From contig NC_051082.1 of the NCBI RefSeq assembly GCF_004664715.2, positions 11,580,998-11,644,997 of the forward strand: a stretch of 64,000 bases of DNA. Direction: 5' to 3'. A program made the position numbers and the translations under genes. A model generated the notes under the pieces. That model was given only the letters and a program-made list of their open reading frames with translations. It did not search any database and was not told where the DNA came from. The DNA comes from Peromyscus leucopus (taxonomy: Eukaryota; Chordata; Mammalia; Rodentia; Cricetidae). Shown here piece by piece: positions 31,555 through 42,880 of this stretch; positions within the stretch are counted from its first letter, which is position 1; each line of letters opens with the position of its first letter.

Positions 31555-31930
31555 CAGCTGCTGGCACTATGAAAAGTGGAATAGATTTTTGAGACACCAG
31601 CTTCATCAATTGGTTAATCTGTTGACTACTCTAGCTGAGTAGATGATTAGAAGCTGGGGCCCCATAGAAGGAATTAGGTCATTGGTCATTGGGAGTGTGT
31701 CTTTGAAGGGTGTATTTTTCTTTTCAGTCTGTCTCCCTCTCCTGCCTTAATGTGAGATGCCTCCTCAGCCACACACTCTCACTGCCATGACCCACTCACC
31801 CCCTGCCCCCACAGTCATGGGGCCAGCAGGTCACAAACTGAGACCTCTGAGGCAGTGAGTTAACATAAACCTTTCTTATTTCGAGTTGACTTCTCTCGGA
31901 TACTTTGCACAGTAGGAAGTTAAGCAACAC
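31555..31930 (+). mobile_element. MaLR-type LTR
   Basis: AAGGAATTAGGTCATTGGTC, CTCTCACTGCCATGACC, GAGTTAACATAAACCTTTC, TTATTTCGAGTTGACTTCTC match the order of rodent/MLT1-type MaLR LTR 3' halves. No internal domain. Confidence 0.55.
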
Positions 31931-32171
31931 ACAGTTTTGGAACCATCAACTCTCGTTTCCAGAGTGTGAAGAACAGGCTCCCATGGAGCACAGCATTTCC
32001 CCAACATCCAGCCTCGGTTCCTCATACCTTAGGGTATTATATCCAGACATTGCCGCCACCACTGCGGGTCCTTCCCCCTGGGGCAGGCTAAATCTCTGGA
32101 CAAGAAACAGAGTCTGTTTCCTCACACCTTGAGTTTAGCCTTGATGTGATCGATGCTTATCCACAAAAGGA

Positions 32172-32320
32172 TGTCATGAGCCAAGTGTGGCAGTGCACAC
32201 TTGCAACCCCAGCACTCAGAAGACAGAACCATGAAGATCAGAAGTTTAAGGTCATCGTCAGCTACATGGTGAGTTTGAGGCCAGCCTGGGCTACATGAGA
32301 CCTGATCTCAAAATATTTTT
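32172..32320 (+). mobile_element. B4 SINE body
   Basis: AGCCAAGTGTGGCAGTGCAC, AACCCCAGCACTCAGAAG, TTTAAGGTCATCGTCAGC, CCAGCCTGGGCTACATGAG, poly-A-like end. Confidence 0.8.
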
Positions 32321-32324
32321 TTTT

Positions 32325-33030
32325 TAAAATGTAAAGAGGTCATAAAATTTCCAAGCCCAGGTCGTAAGAGGACTATCAGTTCCCACCTTCTTTCTATTTG
32401 AAGCCAGATCCCACATAAGTCTGATTACCCAGAAATGACCATGTTGTGAGGAAGCCCAACCCAGCCACATGGAGCTGCACAGAGCCACCTAACATATAAG
32501 TGAAGCTTTCCTGGCCTCTCCCCAGTGATCTGGCCACATAGGCACAGCCTATGGATTGAAGTACAGGGTAAGTTTGCTAATCATGGAAGAAGGAAAAATT
32601 TAAACTGACATGTGGGCTCCTCAACAACTGTTAAAACCCTGAAGTGCCACCTGTCATACTGCAGCAGCTGGAGCAAAATTCCTAATCAGATCCCTTGGGG
32701 AGCACTTCGTGTGGGGGGTGCCCCCACCAGAGTCTGATCGAGGGAAAACCACACACCACTCAGGACTGTCAAAAAGGAAGTGAATTCATCTCCAGTTCAA
32801 ATTTAACAAATTCAATGGAATGATGAGTAAGGAGAGGTAAAGACAGGTAAAAGAACCTACTGGAAATATCACCAGTGAGGAAGGGACTCTGGAGGCCCCA
32901 CCCCTTCCTGAGGAGTCTGGGCCACTTGGTGGTTGTCAATGGAAGAGTCATTTTCTTCTGTGGTGTAGCCACGGTAAGTTGACCATGCTCATGAGTTCAG
33001 CCCACAGTAAACCCAGTGGACCACAAAAAA
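32325..33030. other. Unique sequence, no gene seen
   Basis: No repeat recognised except an A-run at 33026-33034. Confidence 0.35.
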
Positions 33031-33205
33031 AAAACAAAATCAAATAAACAAAGATGTGAACATAGGAAAGAGAATTATTAGAGGAGAGAAGGAAATCATC
33101 ATGAGTGGGAGAGAGATGGGATGGAAGAGTGGGGGTGAAAAGAATTCAAATATGTTATGTACATGTATAAGACTGTCAGAGAATAACAAATACAGATATA
33201 TATAG
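33030..33205 (+). mobile_element. L1 3' UTR fragment
   Basis: GAGTGGGAGAGAGATGGG, GTTATGTACATGTATAAGAC, TGTCAGAGAATAACAAATAC resemble the 3' end of rodent L1 elements. No ORF2 is attached. Confidence 0.5.
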
Positions 33206-33217
33206 AAAGATGTAGAA

Positions 33218-33220
<3 letters not shown>

Positions 33221-33271
<51 letters not shown>
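33221..33271 (+). repeat. (GT)n microsatellite
   Basis: About 25 GT units, growing from the L1-tail end. Confidence 0.97.
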
Positions 33272-33274
<3 letters not shown>

Positions 33275-33282
33275 GAAAATAG

Positions 33283-33417
33283 GTCAGGTGTAGTAGTGTG
33301 ACTTTAATCCCAGCACTTGGAAGGCAGAGACAGGCAGATCTCTGTGAGTTTGAGGCCAATCTGGTCTACACAGTGAATTCTAGAACAGCTGGGGCTATAC
33401 AGTGAGAGTTCTGAAAA

Positions 33418-33418
<1 letters not shown>
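33283..33418 (+). mobile_element. B1 SINE
   Basis: TTTAATCCCAGCACTTGG, CTCTGTGAGTTTGAGGCC, AATCTGGTCTACACAGTG. Diverged; its A-tail is the start of the purine tract. Confidence 0.85.
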
Positions 33419-33714
<296 letters not shown>

Positions 33715-33715
33715 C

Positions 33716-34430
33716 CGCCCTGGGAAAAGGAGAAATTCCCCAACCCCCACCACAACCACCTTGCATATGGACGCTAGCTTCATGAGGCAAGGGAGTCTGG
33801 GAAATACAGGGCCAGCATCTCAGAGGCCAGAGCAGGGTAGAGGAAGATGGAGACCAACTGGTCTCAGCAATCAAATCACTTCCTGGTCCATGCACGGAGC
33901 CTTCCCTGACAAATTCTAGAGAAGAAATTCCTCAGAGGCCAAGGGCAGATGCGCGAAGGCACAAAGATGTCCCTAGATGTCCACAGGATGTTATCTCCAT
34001 CTCCCGAACCTGCTCTTAATCTTCCCACCACATAACCTTCTCTGGGTCTCCTTTGCTGCAAACCCTCAGGAGTCTCTGGACCCCACAGGAGAGCGGTGCG
34101 GGGAGGGTCTTCATGTCTTGGATGGCAGGGCTTTGTGTCCAGGCTGGCTGCCAAAGACGGCTACCCTGAGGGTGGGAAAGCTCGTGTCAAGAAATGACAC
34201 CCCACCCCCTCCACCATGCAAGCAGTGCCTGGCTCCTGGCAGGGTAAAGGGAACAAAAGCTGCCATTCCTGTCCTCTCCGTGGAGGAGGGAAAATCAGGA
34301 CAATTACTAGAGCTGAGCTTCTCGGTGCCAACTCTGCCTGAGGTCCTGGACTGGAAGCCTAGGCCTCCTGAGCTAACAGCTCCTTCTCCCTAGAGGGAAT
34401 CAAACGTATGGAAGCTTCAAAGGCCTCGGA
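33716..34430. other. Unique sequence, no gene seen
   Basis: No repeat or exon recognised. Confidence 0.35.
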
Positions 34431-34434
34431 AGGA

Positions 34435-34545
34435 CTGTCATCATACCTCCCTCAGGGAAGCGGGAATAAGGCTCAGAGAGGTTAAGTCACTGCCCCGTGA
34501 CACACAGCTAGAACGTGGCAAAGTCAATTCTGAGCTTGATGAACC
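34435..34545 (-). mobile_element. MIR SINE, antisense
   Basis: AAGGCTCAGAGAGGTTAAG, TCACTGCCCCGTGACACAC, AGCTAGAACGTGGCAAAG. Confidence 0.8.
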
Positions 34546-34804
34546 TTTGCTGTCTCCAGCCCCCTGCCCCTCAGCCCCTCCTCTGTGTCCCTTGCCTAGC
34601 TTTCCATAGGCCCCATCACCTACCTAGGTTTGGGCTGAGGAGAGAAGAGAGTTAATATTTACTGAGCCCTGAGGGTGTGGCAATCGATATTTCCAGTCCC
34701 CAAACTCTTCAGTTGACCATGAAAACATAAGACACTTAACATCCCAGGCCTCAGCCACCGCCCTCCTCTGTGAGGTGGCAACGACGAGGTAGAGCTGACC
34801 CGAT

Positions 34805-34841
34805 GGGGGAAAAGGGGGCGGGGCGGGCCGGGGGGGGGGGA
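34805..34841 (+). other. G-rich tract, G-quadruplex candidate
   Basis: GGGGGAAAAGGGGGCGGGGC, then GGGCC and an 11-nt G run: five G-runs within 37 bp. Confidence 0.7.
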
Positions 34842-34919
34842 CTGAGACAATGGAGTTCTAACACTGAGTGCTTGACCCCAGGCTAAATGTCTCCCTGAGT
34901 CTCCCCTGGGGCCCTGTCA

Positions 34920-35045
34920 TGGATGGACTATTATTTTTATTTGGTAGATGGGGGAGACTAGACTTCTACACGAAACAAGTAGCAACGCCAGGATTTGAAG
35001 TTGGGTCTGATGGATCCCAGAAATGGAGGTTCTAATTAGAGGAGT
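34920..35045 (-). mobile_element. MIR-like relic, antisense
   Basis: GGACTATTATTTTTATTTGG, TAGATGGGGGAGACTAG, CAGGATTTGAAGTTGGG. Weak. Confidence 0.4.
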
Positions 35046-35074
35046 GAGTACCACAGCTGGAAAATACAGAGAAT

Positions 35075-35476
35075 GCATCCATTCACCCACCCACTCACCC
35101 ACCCACTCACCCATCCATCCACCCACCCACCCACCCACCCACCTACCCACCTACCCACCCACCCATCCATCCACCCATAAGTCCATCCATCCACCTACTC
35201 ATCTATCCATCCATCATCTACTATCTATCCATACATCTACTCATCTACCTACCTACCAAATCTGTCTATCCGTCTATTCATCCACCCATTCACCCATCCA
35301 TTTATCCATTTGTCTACCCATTCATTCATCTACCCATTTCTCCACTCACCCATCCACCTGTCCATCCACCCATCCATTCATCCACCTATCTATCTATATA
35401 TCCATTCATCTCTACATTTACTTATCCCACCCATCCATCCATCCATCCATCCATCCATCCATCCATCCATCTACCC
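35075..35476 (+). repeat. (CCAT)n/(CCAC)n array
   Basis: About 400 bp of CCAC, CCAT, CTAT and CATT tetranucleotides, closing with about 11 CCAT units (35431-35471). Same motif class as the ATGG arrays but on the opposite strand. Confidence 0.95.
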
Positions 35477-35479
35477 AGG

Positions 35480-35960
35480 CAATGTTTACCGAGTACCTGC
35501 TATCCCTGGCACCCTCTGGCACTAGGAATGCTATGCATCAACAAGGAAAATCTCTTGACCTTCTAGAGCTGGTGGTCCATGGAGGAGAGGAGGACAGGAA
35601 TCAAGTCAGTACATAGATAAAGTGTTGGATTATAATAAACACCTTGATGGGGAGAAACAGGTGCTGTGATTTAAAAAAAAAAAAAAATAGCAAAGGGATC
35701 AGAATGACCAGGGAGGATCTTTCTGATGAGATGATGTTTGAACAAAGACCAGCCTAAAGGACAGCCTGGACTTCTCTGTGCCAGGAGCCAGAGGACTATG
35801 ACCCCACAGAAGAAGGAACAGCAGGCACGAGGCCCTGGGGCAGGAGAGGGCAGCACAGCGATGCACTGGATGATGAGGATGGAGGGAGCAGCCAGAAAGC
35901 ATGGGCAGGCAGTGGGTCAAAGAGAGAGGTGGGCAGAAGCCGGGTCCATCAAGGAGTTTG
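35480..35960 (-). mobile_element. L2 3' end relic, antisense
   Basis: GACCAGGGAGGATCTTTCTG, GAGATGATGTTTGAACAAAG, GGAACAGCAGGCACGAGGCC follow the reversed L2 3' region (GTGACATTTGAGCAGAGACC, GGAACAGCAAGTGCAAAGGCC). A 14-nt A run lies inside near 35672. Confidence 0.55.
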
Positions 35961-36369
35961 TGGACTGAGGTCAAAATTTGGTGTTATTTCTAGTGGCGTG
36001 GAGAGCCCTTGAGGGATTATGGCTCTGCCACATGGATGGTAAGTTGGAAGCTCTCTCTGAGCTTGGCAGGATTCACATGAGAGACAAAGAAGTGGTGCCT
36101 GTGTGCGCAGACAGATGACCCCAGCAGGATTCCTACAGAGTGCTGACGGCTGGCCACTGTCCATGGCACACTTGCTCAGCTCCATCCTTCAACCAGGGAC
36201 ACGGTACGTGTCTCCCACTCAGCCCGGTGAGGAGTAAGCAAATGCTTCAATCTTCTTCCCTCCTCAGCCTTCGTGGTTCTGTCCATACAAGGGCCATAGC
36301 ACTTGGCTTTTTAAAAAAAAAAAAATCGATTATTCTTGCTACAGATTCTACCTCCCATTCAGCAAATAG

Positions 36370-36600
36370 TTGTCAATCACCTGTGCCATTCCGGGTACCA
36401 TGAAGACAGGTAGACAAAGCCTGATAAGGCTGATACTAAATGGGGGAGACAGAGCCACGGGCAATAAAGAAATTATGACCTTTGTGACAAGGCGTGTTGG
36501 TTTATGGATGAAGTGAAAAATGAGAGTCAGGGAATGAACTTCTTCTAGAGCCTTAGGAAGAGCAAAGCAGGCAAAGGAATATCCAGTCCTGAGGCAGAAA
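36370..36600 (-). mobile_element. L2-like relic, antisense
   Basis: ATGGGGGAGACAGAGCCACG, GGCAATAAAGAAATTATGAC, AAAGCAGGCAAAGGAATATCC, in the order of reversed L2 tails. Diverged. Confidence 0.4.
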
Positions 36601-36604
36601 GTTC

Positions 36605-37855
36605 TGGGGCTTTAGAGGTGTATTAGTCAGCTCATGCTGTGTAACAAATTATCCCAGAATTGAAACTTTTCAAACAATGAAGAGTTATAAAGCTCACCGT
36701 GCTTAGGTGAACTGAGAGGCAGGCAGCATGTCTAGAATATCAAGTTCAGATGTCTTCTTTTGCCCATGTGACTTGCCCTGTCCAGCGGGACATTGGTATG
36801 ATGTGCTCACTGACTTAAAGCATTCTTGTGCCCCAGAGTTACATCTTGATACTCTTTGGAATCCTGCAACCACTGTGGAAAGAAGCCTGAAGAAGCCCTT
36901 TGGAGGATTAGAGATCATGAGCGCTGCTGTGACAAGTAGCTGTTGCTGAGAGATGTGTGAGTAAAAACATCTTCCGTCACCCAATACCACATGAACTGGT
37001 CCAGACCAGAATAGGCACTCCAGCCAGCCAGTCAGCCTAGCTAAACTACAGCCTTAGTAGCTCATTTAAAATAGCAGTATTTTTAGATGCTTTATAGTTT
37101 TTAGGGGTGCTTGTTACACTTCAGAAGCTGACTGATATATTTACCTTGCTGGTGACTTGAGGCTAAATCATTTCTTACAAAAAAAAAAAAATTATATTCC
37201 ATTGACTTGATTGACTAAAAAGGAAGCCACAATATTGCACTGTGTGTACTGGCCTCCAAGCCAACTCCACAGCTGAGTAATGCTCACTGATATGCATATG
37301 AGATTTTAAACTCCTACACCAATAAAAATACAGATTGCTACTTACACCGTACAAAGACTCCCATCCTCCCAGTTGAACGTTGAATCTGCTGTTGTTGACG
37401 TTGCTAATTCCAGCTGCCCATGGCTTTGAGAACCCACTTTCTGCTCATTATGGAAAGCGGGTTGGGGCAGAGAAGCAAGGCAAGGCTAATCCCTGCCTTT
37501 GACTACAGTGGGCAAGCCTGGGTTAACTCACAGAGGGCGTGTTGGATGGGGTCTGAAAAGGTAGGCAGTCCCTGGGAACACGTCAGACTACTGTTGCCGG
37601 GATGAGTTTTAGATCGTCTTCAAATGAAACAGGGTGTACATCTTCAGATGGAGACAGTTGAGAATATATATTTTATTGCCCACCCCCCAGTTCTGTACCC
37701 CACTTGTTACTACCCCGTCCTTGACCAGAAGGTTGAGCCATATGCACAAACCAACAGGCTCTCTCACCCCTATTGCTGTGAGGTACCCAGCCACGGTGGA
37801 CACAGACAGAATGATACAGGTGGGATCGTGGGGAGCGGGGTGCTGGTGAAGCTCT
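36605..37855. other. Unique and AT-rich sequence, no gene seen
   Basis: Starts with TGTATTAGTCAGCTCATGCTG, a word seen in old mammalian repeats of uncertain family. 37030-37400 is AT-rich unique DNA with CACTGATATGCATATGAG. No exon supported. Confidence 0.35.
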
Positions 37856-37861
37856 GTAGTA

Positions 37862-37965
37862 GCTAGTTTTATGTCAACTTGACACAGGCTACCGTCATCA
37901 GAGAGGAGGGAACCTCTCCCACAGGACTGTAAATCAGATGTTGAATCTTGAGGCCGAGGAGAACC
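37862..37965 (+). mobile_element. Rodent interspersed repeat, family uncertain
   Basis: GCTAGTTTTATGTCAACTTG, ACACAGGCTACCGTCATCAG, GAGGAGGGAACCTC match a commonly seen rodent repeat; I cannot name the family. Confidence 0.35.
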
Positions 37966-38670
37966 TCTACCCCTCTCCCGGGAGATATCCCAGGTAAGGA
38001 AGAAAGGCTGGGCATGGGGTTTGGTGAGTTTTAGCAAGACAAGCCTTGAGAGAGGCACACTGTCCTCTTCAGGCCCCAGATCCATAGTGATTCAAAGGAC
38101 CTTCCTTCATTTATTCCTTCCCATTGGTCAGCGCCCTTCTCTGGAAACAACTTGGGGCTCAGGGCTCCCTTCATACAGGCCCCCTTCCCCCAGCCTCTCC
38201 CGGGTCCCGGGAGCCTCTTGCCTCCCTCTGTCCTCCTCCACTGATCCCTGCTCCCATCCCTCCTCCCATCCCCCCACCCCACCCCATCCATCTTCTCCTC
38301 CCTTCCCCCGCCAGGCCTCCTTTGCTCAGTTGACAGCCGCAGTTGGAGAAAAGACGGATGGAAATGACACCCCAGTGCTGGCGTGACCGCCGCCGCCGCT
38401 TGGTGATGCATTGGGAACCATCTCAGGCTTCTCCGCAGGAGCCATACAGATGAGACGGGGACCTCTCTGCACACCGGGTCAAGGACGTGGGGAGGGCACT
38501 GGGGAGGGTAGCCTGCACCAACTCATCCTGCCTCTCTCCTTGCCAAGGTTCAGCAGCAGATGGGGGGGGGGCGGGAGGTCCGTCGCCTCTGGACACTCCA
38601 CCTGTCCCAAAGAGGACCGTGGAAGAGAGGGGAGGCAGAGAGGTGCTCGTGATGTGCAAACACAGACAGG
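37966..38670. other. Unique GC-rich sequence, no gene seen
   Basis: Contains a short (CCG) run (38390-38400) and a G run at 38564-38572. No exon supported. Confidence 0.35.
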
Positions 38671-38674
38671 TAAT

Positions 38675-38740
38675 CGAAAGGCCTGGGCCTCAGTCTCCCC
38701 ATTTGTGAAATGAGCGCAGTGAGCCTGTCGGGTTGAGTCA
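38675..38740 (+). mobile_element. MIR SINE fragment
   Basis: GGCCTGGGCCTCAGTCTCCC, ATTTGTGAAATGAGCGCAG. Confidence 0.65.
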
Positions 38741-39313
38741 CGAGTGTCGCGGAGCACAGCACACTTGCCGCAAGCCAAGCCTTCCGCACGAGGCAGGGCC
38801 TGCGCTGGTTTAGACGTGGGATCTCTCCAGGAGGCTCCTGGGTTGAAGGCTTCGTCCCTAACTTCAGAAGTGGGAGCTAAGGACGTGATGGGATCGTACT
38901 CCGTGACCTCACTGGAGCACTGAACCATGCAGGGATTCAAACCTCAACACGGTATCTCTCTCACCTCTGCGAGGTGAGGATCCCCACAGCGATGGAGGCA
39001 GCTGCTGAAATCACTGAGCCCAGGAACCCAAACAAACCCTTATGTGTCTTCTCCCAGGAATTTTGTCACAGCCACCAAGGGCTGACGACGGTCAGGGTTG
39101 TTGGAGTGGCATGTTCATGTCAGCAAGCCAGGCAGCTGCTCGCAGTGGATGGAACAAAACCAGTGTGCCCCGGGAGTCTTCGGTGGGCAGGACCTGCCTG
39201 GGTCTCAGACACCGCCGCCGCCACAGTGTGGGGATCAGGACCGGGATCTCCCCCCTCTCGCCCGCCACAAGGTTGAGGCTAGAGGCCATGGGAATGAAGG
39301 GGTCCTGGAGCTC

Positions 39314-39321
39314 TGACGTCA
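39314..39321. promoter_or_regulatory. Perfect cAMP-response element word
   Basis: TGACGTCA, the full palindromic CREB/ATF site, in unique DNA about 30 bp upstream of a MIR fragment. A single 8-mer has modest significance. Confidence 0.3.
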
Positions 39322-39344
39322 GCCACCCTGCCACATCCCAGCCA

Positions 39345-39460
39345 CAGGCCTTGCTTCGTCTCCGGAACTCTCTGAACCCGTTTCCTCATCTGAGAAATGA
39401 CAACTATAATAGTGTCTAGTTACAGTGTTGCCGAATTGTGTTCACTCGCTCACTCCTGCG
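39345..39460 (+). mobile_element. MIR SINE
   Basis: CTCTGAACCCGTTTCCTCATC, TGAGAAATGACAACTATAATAG, TTCACTCGCTCACTCC. Confidence 0.75.
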
Positions 39461-39532
39461 ACAGTATTTGTTGGGTGTTCACTACAAGCTCACGGCTTCC
39501 GTGAGCAAATTCACACCCCTCTGTGGACCGGC

Positions 39533-39640
39533 TTCTGCCTCTGTGGATGAGCTCTCTGCCTCCATGGATGAGTTCTCTGCCTCTGTGGATGAGCCCTCTG
39601 CCCTCCATGGACAAGCTCTCTGCCCTCCATGAATGAGCCT
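39533..39640 (+). repeat. 21-bp minisatellite, about five copies
   Basis: Unit CTCTGCCTCTGTGGATGAG plus two variable bases; copies differ as CCTCTG/CCTCCA and GATGAG/GACAAG, and later copies carry an extra C. The period of 21 keeps one reading phase, giving a seven-residue Ser-Ala-Ser-Val/Met-Asp-Glu-x cycle in the +3 frame. No start context or splice signals make it a gene. Confidence 0.85.
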
Positions 39641-40099
39641 CCATGGAATCATTGCATTTCCTCGCTCCTTTTTGCCTCACCTCCCCTGGGATCCTCTTAC
39701 ACCTCCTACGGAACCACTCTTCTCACCCCTGCACCTTCCGGCCTCAAACAGGACAGCGTTCCTTCCCACAGGTTTTCCTGGAGCCGGGACATGTCACCAC
39801 ACAGATGCTCCTCCATTAACGCCGAGTCCACTTATGGAAAGTTCCTGATAGCCCATCACAAGTTAAAAACATCGTAAGTTAAAAAAAAAAAAAATGTGCT
39901 GCACGTGCTGGTGCATGGAAGCATGAGACACTGGAGAGTGAGGCTTCCTCCCTCCTGGGTGACCGGAAGCCGGCCGTACCAGCTAGAAGCCATCCAGCGC
40001 GCAGGTGAGCGGATTGGGAACAGTGATTGCCGTGTAAAAGTCATGGTGTTTGGGGCAGCTTGTTACTCATCGTTAACTGACCGATACAGCGGTCTAGGC

Positions 40100-40260
40100 G
40101 ATGAGAGTTGAAACCTTAACGGACTCAGGGTATGAACTGAGGCAAATGGCTTAGCCTCTTCGGGCCTCCTTGGGCCCTTGTGTCAAGTGGAGATAACACT
40201 TTCTCCACAGAGTTGTGAGCTGCCCCGATCCTCTCCCACATCCGTACAAGGGCTGAGTGA
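40100..40260 (+). mobile_element. MIR SINE
   Basis: GCAAATGGCTTAGCCTCTTC, GTGTCAAGTGGAGATAACAC, CCACAGAGTTGTGAGC. Confidence 0.65.
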
Positions 40261-40339
40261 GATCTGATTGCCCTCTGCCCTGTAGATCCTGACTCCATCC
40301 GGTCTGGAAAGCTGGGGCAAGGAATTAGATAAAACTAGA

Positions 40340-40450
40340 AATATAAGTTCGAATCCCACCTCTGCCGTTGACGTCTGTGTGAGCCATATGAGGAACTCAA
40401 CCTCCAAGAGCCTGCTTTCTCCACCTGTGAGGTGGGAATGAAGGGGCCCT
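40340..40450 (+). mobile_element. MIR SINE
   Basis: AAGTTCGAATCCCACCTCTG, CCGTTGACGTCTGTGTGAG, CTTTCTCCACCTGTGAGGTG. Confidence 0.75.
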
Positions 40451-40754
40451 CTGGACACTGTGTAAGGGACAAGGATGGTGTGGTGTCTCTCAGCTCACAG
40501 AGGGTTAGTTTTCTCTCCCTGGGAGCCGCAGCCGCATGCAGGCTGAGCTTGAAGTCAGCTGATCCACCCCGGTTTCTGATCCTCGTGTCCATGGCTCTGG
40601 AGTCTGGGCTGCCTGTGGGGACCTGACTGTGCTGAGATGTCCTTAAGCGAACTTCAGCACTTCCGAACTCAGGGCTGCTTTCTGTGAGTCATGGAGCGTG
40701 GGATTGACTGCTAAGCTGTGTGAGGGTTAACTTCTTGTCAAGTCAGGGGAGCAG

Positions 40755-40882
40755 TGAAAGGGAAGGAGAGAGGGAGGAGGGAGGGAGGGACAGGGATGCA
40801 AGGGGAAAGGAGGGAGGGAGGGAGGAGAAGCAGGGGAAGGAGGAAGGATGGGAGAAAGGGAGGGAAGAGAGAAAGGGCTCCT
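40755..40882 (+). repeat. GGGA/GGA purine tract
   Basis: GGAGGGAGGGAGGG words for about 125 bp, running straight into the 22-bp minisatellite. Confidence 0.9.
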
Positions 40883-40887
40883 ATGGT

Positions 40888-41255
40888 CTCAAACACACGT
40901 CTTCACGGTCAGACACACATCTTCATGGTCTCAGACACACATCTTCATGGTCTCAGACACACATCTTCATGGTCTCAGACACACATCTTCATGGTCTCAG
41001 ACACACATCTTCATGGTCTCAAACACACATCTTCATGATCTCAGACACACATCTTCATGGTCTCAGACACATGTCTTCATGGTCTCAGACACACATCTTC
41101 ATGGTCTCAGACACACATCTTCATGGTCTCAGACACACGTCTTCATGGTCTCAGACACACGTCTTCATGGTCTCAGACACACGTCTTCATGGTCTCAGAC
41201 ACACGTCTTCATGGTCTCAGACACACATCTTCATGGTCTCAGACACACATCACAA
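40888..41255 (+). repeat. 22-bp minisatellite, about 16 copies
   Basis: The unit contains CTTCATGGTCTCAGACAC and alternates ACACAT/ACACGT just before it. The ACACGT (CpG) form clusters at 41139-41205 and in the first copies, the rest being ACACAT. Because 22 is not a multiple of three and the unit has no stop, all three phases stay open, giving Ser-Trp-Ser-Gln-Thr-His repeat frames of up to 184 residues that I reject as genes. Confidence 0.97.
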
Positions 41256-41259
41256 GCTT

Positions 41260-41560
41260 CTCAGGAGCGTGTGACTTTCTCAGTGCATCGCCTACACAAG
41301 CCACAACAGTTTCCTTGAGAAGAAACGGGGGATGCCCATGCCCGCTGTGACATCCAGCTTTAGCCACAGGCACAGTCTTCAAGACCTAGCCCCACCCTAA
41401 GCTTGACTCGAGGCTCCAGCAGCCTGTTAGTAGAGGCCAGCCCTCTGCTCATGTGCCCTCTGCTTTTGTGGCTGTGAGTGCTGCGGCTCTGGGCAGGGGC
41501 CAGGGTCAAGGTTTGCTCAAGGGACCCCGAGGAAGAGAATCTCAATGATAAGAAAACGTT
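41260..41560. other. Unique sequence, no gene seen
   Basis: No repeat or exon recognised. Confidence 0.35.
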
Positions 41561-41567
41561 GCTTAAC

Positions 41568-41690
41568 CTGGGAGGTGGTGGCGCATACCTTTAGTCTCAG
41601 CACTCAGGAGGCAGAGGCAGGCGGATCTCTGTGAGTTCGAGGTCAGCCAGGGCTACACAGAGAAACCCTGTCTCAAAAAAAACAAACAAA
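41568..41690 (+). mobile_element. B1 SINE with internal deletion
   Basis: GGTGGTGGCGCATACCTTTAG, GGCGGATCTCTGTGAGTTCG, then AGGTCAGCCAGGGCTACACAG joins the first CAGCC to the second, losing the stretch normally lying between them. Ends GAAACCCTGTCTC plus A-rich tail. Confidence 0.9.
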
Positions 41691-41699
41691 AAACCAAAC

Positions 41700-41940
<241 letters not shown>

Positions 41941-41944
41941 TTTT

Positions 41945-42400
41945 GATTCTGGTGGTAGGGCACTGTCCTGTTCTAAGGAACCCCATTTGAGAAGAGAATT
42001 CTCTAACCTGAACTTGCTTATGTCAGGGGTCTCCTGGAGGATTTGGGAGAACTCACAGTGCAGAATCCACCCCCAGAGCATGGGGCTTGTCGTTCGGACC
42101 CATGTGGTCACCGACCCCAACACCCCCTGAAACCCAGACTCTGCGTTCCCATGTCTCCCCTGACCCCAGTGTCATCTTCAGAAGCCAGAACGTCATAAAT
42201 GTCCTCACTTCCCTCACCATGGCCCAGCCCAGCTCCCACAGACCTGCAGACATCCTCAACCCTACGATGCCACCTCTGTCTGGTCCTGGGTTGGCACAGC
42301 AGGAAGAAGCAAATGATGGATGTGCCAGACCCCCGTCTCCTTAAACTTCCGCAAAGCTGCACCGTCAGCACCGAGGATCATAAAACCGAAGCATCCATCA
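41945..42400. other. Unique sequence, no gene seen
   Basis: No repeat or exon recognised. Confidence 0.35.
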
Positions 42401-42407
42401 AGGACCA

Positions 42408-42615
42408 GTGAGCCGAGTCACTGAGTAAAGGCGCTTGTGGCCCAGCCTGACAAGCTGAGTTCAGTCCCTGGGACCCACGACGAAGGAGAGAACCGACTTT
42501 TGCAGGTTGTCCTCTGACCTCCACCCGTGGTCTATGGCATACATGTTACACACACACACACACACACACACACGAACATACCCCTGCAAATGAACAAATA
42601 AGTGTAAAATAAATT
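42408..42615 (+). mobile_element. B3-type SINE with CA/AT tail
   Basis: GTGAGCCGAGTCACTGAG head, GGCGCTTGTGGCCCAGCC, TGAGTTCAGTCCCTGGGACC, GTTGTCCTCTGACCTCC, (CA) 42549-42573, AATAAATTAAAAT tail. Confidence 0.85.
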
Positions 42616-42832
42616 AAAATATATGCGTTAATCAACTCTGAAAAGCATTAAAGATGTTCCATGATGCCCTGCAGTATCGAATATCCAGGCAAGATTTGAT
42701 TCTTTGTGTAAAAAAAAAAAAATTAACCAGCACTTTTATCTCATTAGTATGCAAATTTGCTTTCATCTTTAATAAATGGTAAGATTGTATGTAAACCAAA
42801 TAATTGGTTTCAAATAAATTTCTTTTTTTTAA

Positions 42833-42835
<3 letters not shown>

Positions 42836-42880
<45 letters not shown>

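Noticed and set aside
40720..41274. 184-residue frame of Ser-Trp-Ser-Gln-Thr-His repeats
   Set aside because: Produced by the stop-free 22-bp minisatellite; all three frames are open.
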